A stretch of DNA of 10,467 nucleotides from Bacteroidota bacterium. Lineage in GTDB: Bacteria; Bacteroidota; Bacteroidia; Bacteroidales; Paludibacteraceae. The stretch covers positions 1 to 10,467 of the forward strand of contig JAFNAU010000066.1 in NCBI GenBank assembly GCA_017860335.1, in the 5' to 3' direction. The position numbers and the translations under genes were made by a program. This document shows positions 7,966-10,467 of the stretch, piece after piece. Each line of letters opens with the position of its first letter. Position 1 is the first letter of the stretch. The notes below the pieces were generated by a model that worked only from the letters and a program-made list of their open reading frames with translations, was not told where the DNA came from and ran no database searches.

Positions 7966-9300
7966 TTATTGATTTGTTTCGTTTGTTTCAGTCTCGTTAA
8001 TTCCGGTTTCGATATCAATTGATTCTGAATTTATATCAGTGTCGCTTATAACTTCTTCCTCGTCTTCAGAGTGAACCTTGCATACAGAAGCAATCTCATC
8101 GTTTCGTTTTTCAAGATTTATTATCCTGACACCCTGTGTGGCTCTGCCCATAACCCGCAAGTCGGAAACCTTGGTACGGATGGCAATACCTGATTTGTTG
8201 ATAATCATCAGGTCGTTTTCGTCGGTCACGCTCTTTATTGATACCAGTTTACCCGTTTTTTCAGTGATGTTGATGGTTTTTACACCCTTGCCACCACGAT
8301 TGGTAACCCGGTAATCTTCAAGCAGTGATCGTTTTCCGTAACCTTGCTGCGATACAACGAGGATGTTTTCACTACCTTCGGGATTTACACAAATCATGCC
8401 AATTACTTCATCCGCTCCGTCTTCGTCAAGTGTCATACCTTTTACACCGGTTGCAGTACGTCCCATGGCTCTCACTTTCGTTTCGTTGAAGCGGATGGCA
8501 CGTCCGTTCTTATTTGCAAGGATGATTTCATTTTTACCATCTGTCAGACGAACTTCTATCACATCGTCATCTTCCCGGATCGAAATTGCGTTGACTCCAT
8601 TCTGACGTGGGCGTGAATATTCTTTCAGTGATGTTTTTTTAATTATACCATTTTTCGTGCAGAAAATCACATAGTGAGAATTGATGTATTCTTCGTCGTC
8701 CAACCCCTTGACACGTATAAAGGCATTCACCTTATCGTCGGAATCGATGTTCAGCAAGTTCTGAATAGCTCTGCCTTTTGAACTTTTTGTTCCTTCAGGG
8801 ATTTCGTAAACTTTCAGCCAGTAGCATCTTCCTTTTTGTGTGAAGAACAGCATGGTATTGTGCATCGAAGCCGGGTAAATGTTTTCAATGAAATCTTCAT
8901 CGCGCGAGTCACTACCCTTCGAACCGATACCGCCACGACCCTGAGCTCTGAATTCGGTCAGCGCAGTACGCTTGATATAACCCATGTGCGAAATGGTAAT
9001 GATCATTGCGTCGTCAGAATAGAAATCTTCGGGATTGAATTCTTCCGAAGCATATACAATTTCGCTTTTACGTTCGTCGCCGTACTTTGCTTTAATTTCG
9101 ATTAATTCGTTTTTGATAATCTGCATTCTGAGTTCAATATTAGCCAGAATAGCCTTCAGATTTTCAATCTGTTTTAATAAATCTTCGTATTCCGCTCTCA
9201 GTTTGTCCTGCTCCATACCGGTCAGTTGACGTAAACGCATATCGGCTGCGGGCTTCGTCGGGAGTGCGGGAGTCGCGGATGATACGGATAGCTTCGTCAA
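7966..9300 (-). CDS. gyrA: DNA gyrase subunit A, C-terminal fragment (coiled coil and DNA-wrapping domain)
   Basis: True GyrA homology begins at about 9246 (ADMRLRQLTGMEQDKLRAEY). The open frame back to ATG 9300 adds about 18 residues that are the neighbouring GyrA segment read out of frame, so 9240 (MRLRQL) is a better start if this piece is ever translated. It holds the end of the coiled coil and then the beta-pinwheel C-terminal domain that wraps DNA, with the GyrA box as QGRGGIG (coded at 8923-8943) in the first blade. Later blades show GRAIQNLL, RPRQNGVNAI, GRTATGVKG, NRGGKGVKTI and GRATQGVRIINLEKRND. An acidic tail follows (SEDEEEVISDTD and on), ending NETNQ. No internal gaps are visible, so the damage is confined to the middle third of the gene. 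Confidence 0.82.
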   Translation of the reverse strand: MTKLSVSSATPALPTKPAADMRLRQLTGMEQDKLRAEYEDLLKQIENLKAILANIELRMQIIKNELIEIKAKYGDERKSEIVYASEEFNPEDFYSDDAMIITISHMGYIKRTALTEFRAQGRGGIGSKGSDSRDEDFIENIYPASMHNTMLFFTQKGRCYWLKVYEIPEGTKSSKGRAIQNLLNIDSDDKVNAFIRVKGLDDEEYINSHYVIFCTKNGIIKKTSLKEYSRPRQNGVNAISIREDDDVIEVRLTDGKNEIILANKNGRAIRFNETKVRAMGRTATGVKGMTLDEDGADEVIGMICVNPEGSENILVVSQQGYGKRSLLEDYRVTNRGGKGVKTINITEKTGKLVSIKSVTDENDLMIINKSGIAIRTKVSDLRVMGRATQGVRIINLEKRNDEIASVCKVHSEDEEEVISDTDINSESIDIETGINETETNETNQ

Positions 9301-9705
9301 GATTGTCGAGGATGATCATAAATCCCAGCAGCAGATGTGCCCGTTTTTCAGCTTCATTGAGTTCGAACTGAGTGCGACGGGTTACTACCTCGTGGCGGTG
9401 ATCTATAAAGTATTTGATCAGTTGTTCACCAATGCGATATTGTTTACGCTGAATGATGATTGCAGTGCAGTCATTTTAAACAACTTATTCAGGATGACGC
9501 TTGCATTGGCATCTCTTTTAACATCAATAACAATACGCATACCCTCGCGGTTGGTTTCGTCGTTGATATTTGATATACCTTCTATTCTTTTTTCGGTAAC
9601 CAGATTAGCGATGTATTTGATCAGTTCCGATTTGTTGACATTATAAGGGATTTCGGTAATGATAATTTTATCGTGTCCGTTGCCATTAGACTCAATCTCG
9701 GTCTC
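9247..9705 (-). pseudogene. gyrA: gyrA middle remnants, two segments in different frames
   Basis: Two GyrA pieces lie here with no usable start. The first, about 9705 to 9424, reads ETEIESNGNGHDKIII, TEIPYNVNKSELIKYIANL, VTEKRIEGISNINDETNREG, MRIVIDVKRDANASVILNKL and FKMTALQSSFSVNNIALVN. It is shifted by one base relative to the N-terminal part. The second, about 9421 to 9248, reads LIKYFIDHRHEVVTRRTQFE, LNEAEKRAHLLLGFMIILDN and LDEAIRIIRDSRTPDEAR. It is back in the N-terminal frame. Both are well-conserved tower and coiled-coil segments with no stop codons inside their own frames. That argues against long relaxed decay and for recent or artificial loss at the junctions. Confidence 0.82.
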
Positions 9706-10363
9706 CGGTCGGGAAATCGGGAGCTTTGATGTGTTTCATCAGCTCTGAAATCTCGATTTCGTTATTGTCGATGTAAGCAATACAGGCATCAACAGTTTCG
9801 GAAAGATTGTGTGTAGCCATATTGGTGGCCATACCTACAGCAATACCCGACGAACCGTTTACAATCAGATTGGGGATGCGTGATGGTAGAACAGTCGGTT
9901 CTTTTAGCGTATCGTCAAAGTTGGACTGAAAGTTAACAGTTTCCTTGTCAATGTCAGCCAGCATTTCTTCTGCAATTTTCTGCAAACGTGCTTCGGTGTA
10001 TCGCATGGCAGCTGCTCCGTCACCGTCAACAGATCCGAAGTTACCTTGCCCGTCAACCATTGTATAGCGGATAGCCCAGGGCTGAGCCATGCGTACAAGT
10101 GTACCATAGATGGAGGAGTCGCCGTGCGGGTGAAACTTACCCATAACTTCCCCCACAATTCTGGCTGATTTTTTATAAGGTTTGTCGGAGTTGTTGCCTA
10201 ATTCGTTCATCCCGAATAAAACACGGCGGTGTACCGGTTTTAATCCGTCCCGAACATCTGGTAAAGCGCGTGAAACAATAACTGACATCGAATAGTCGAT
10301 ATAAGATGATTTCATCTCATCATCGATGTTCACTTTAATAATTCTGTCTTCTTGATCTGTCAT
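9692..10363 (-). CDS. gyrA: DNA gyrase subunit A, N-terminal fragment (breakage-reunion domain)
   Basis: This open part has 223 codons, of which the first 220 align with GyrA and the last three (DRD) are read out of frame past the first junction. It carries the winged-helix breakage-reunion region: SARIVGEVMGKFHPHGDSSIYG (66-87), VDGQGNFG (103-110), and RYTEAR (121-126) with Tyr122, which forms the covalent bond to DNA. Its number is the same as in E. coli. The quinolone-determining Ser83 is unchanged; Gly87 stands where E. coli has Asp87, which I do not read as a resistance change in this phylum. LIVNGSSGIAVGMATN (167-182) is also intact. The start at ATG 10363 gives MTDQEDRIIKVNIDDEMKSSYIDYSMSVI, as expected. 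The fragment would end before the coiled-coil and DNA-wrapping parts, so it should not work alone. Confidence 0.85.
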   Translation of the reverse strand: MTDQEDRIIKVNIDDEMKSSYIDYSMSVIVSRALPDVRDGLKPVHRRVLFGMNELGNNSDKPYKKSARIVGEVMGKFHPHGDSSIYGTLVRMAQPWAIRYTMVDGQGNFGSVDGDGAAAMRYTEARLQKIAEEMLADIDKETVNFQSNFDDTLKEPTVLPSRIPNLIVNGSSGIAVGMATNMATHNLSETVDACIAYIDNNEIEISELMKHIKAPDFPTGDRD

Positions 10364-10394
10364 CTGTATTTTATTTTATAACTAAAAAATTATG

Positions 10395-10462
10395 CGTCAC
10401 ACAGTTTGTTGTTTTTCTAAATCTCCTGAAATCAGGCGTTTGTGACTGTTGGTTGTGTGACG
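10395..10462. promoter_or_regulatory. Inverted repeat upstream of gyrA, possible operator or leader structure
   Basis: Perfect nine-base arms CGTCACACA (10395-10403) and TGTGTGACG (10454-10462) are separated by 50 bases. A third copy of the core hexamer, TGTGAC, lies inside at 10441-10446, and a short dyad CCTGA-AA-TCAGG at 10425-10436 sits between. The near arm is about 30 bases before the gyrA start codon. The arrangement could bind a regulator cooperatively or fold in RNA. I recognise no known operator and see no clear TAnnTTTG promoter here, so the function is open. Confidence 0.35.
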
Positions 10463-10467
10463 AAAAG

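Larger units (their letters stand above)
7966..10363 (-). pseudogene. gyrA: DNA gyrase subunit A gene, broken in three places
   Basis: GyrA with GyrB forms gyrase, which introduces negative supercoils and is essential in bacteria. Homology is continuous from ATG 10363 to stop 7966 but needs three frame changes, at about 9705, 9422 and 9247. At each one, conserved coding sequence is absent: the stretch after DFPTG up to EIES; GRPxxxNLK-type residues after NNIALV; and the segment between TPDEAR and DMRLRQLTG. From recalled GyrA patterns I estimate losses of about 77, 28 and 50 bases. The gene has 2395 coding bases, which is not a multiple of three; adding 155 gives 850 codons, the usual length in this phylum. 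As printed, translation stops at TGA 9692-9694, well short of the C-terminal domain. No simple indel repairs it, because whole motifs are missing. Assembly collapse is the likeliest cause; true decay with another gyrA elsewhere is the alternative. Confidence 0.88.

Noticed and set aside
9335..9646. Open frame of 103 codons on the plus strand inside the damaged gyrA region
   Set aside because: It is antisense to conserved GyrA segments that read well on the minus strand, so it is a by-product.
9241..9710. Programmed frameshifting, an intron or an intein as the reason for the gyrA breaks
   Set aside because: These would add sequence or keep the motifs in another frame. Here conserved coding sequence is missing and nothing extra is inserted.
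10100..10120. Quinolone-resistance change in the GyrA active-site region
   Set aside because: Ser83 is unchanged, and Gly at position 87 is, as far as I recall, normal in Bacteroidota.
1..10467. Mobile elements, CRISPR arrays, tRNA or rRNA genes
   Set aside because: No transposase or integrase motif, no regularly spaced repeats and no RNA gene signature was found on either strand.

Overview
The window looks like a chromosome segment from a member of the Bacteroidota, most likely order Bacteroidales. The evidence is an outer-membrane TonB-dependent receptor with a carboxypeptidase-regulatory-like N-terminal domain, followed by DUF5689 and choice-of-anchor J lipoproteins. Signal peptides are Bacteroidota-like, Shine-Dalgarno sites are largely absent, and a GyrA of the Bacteroides type is followed by a periplasmic TPR protein. 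I cannot name a genus from the sequence alone.

Left part (1-6380). A partial lipoprotein of the endonuclease/exonuclease/phosphatase (EEP) family reads leftward off the edge. It is divergent from a three-gene rightward operon: TonB-dependent receptor (1103-3856), DUF5689 lipoprotein (3876-4811) and a lipoprotein with two choice-of-anchor J domains around a DUF6359-like domain (4856-6319). The operon ends in a strong hairpin terminator at 6342-6380. I infer a small uptake system: two probably surface-displayed lipoproteins capture a ligand, the receptor imports it and the EEP hydrolase processes it. OB-fold-like domains next to an EEP enzyme make nucleic acid or another phosphodiester a reasonable guess for the substrate, but this is unproven.

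Middle (6381-6663). This is a non-coding stretch between convergent units. It ends in a second perfect hairpin (6610-6640) that terminates the leftward unit.

Right part (6664-10467). A leftward unit of gyrA and a TPR protein, with an unusual long-armed inverted repeat upstream of gyrA. gyrA is the most striking feature. Its N-terminal part, with active-site Tyr122, and its C-terminal DNA-wrapping domain are well preserved. In between, the reading frame is broken at three separate places, and at each one a piece of conserved coding sequence is missing (estimated 77, 28 and 50 bases). Restoring these would give about 850 codons, the normal family length. The EEP gene also seems to lack about 20 residues, in frame, between two conserved motifs. 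Four clean losses from conserved coding sequence in one window, three of them in an essential gene, point first to assembly collapse. Real gene decay with a second gyrA elsewhere is the main biological alternative.
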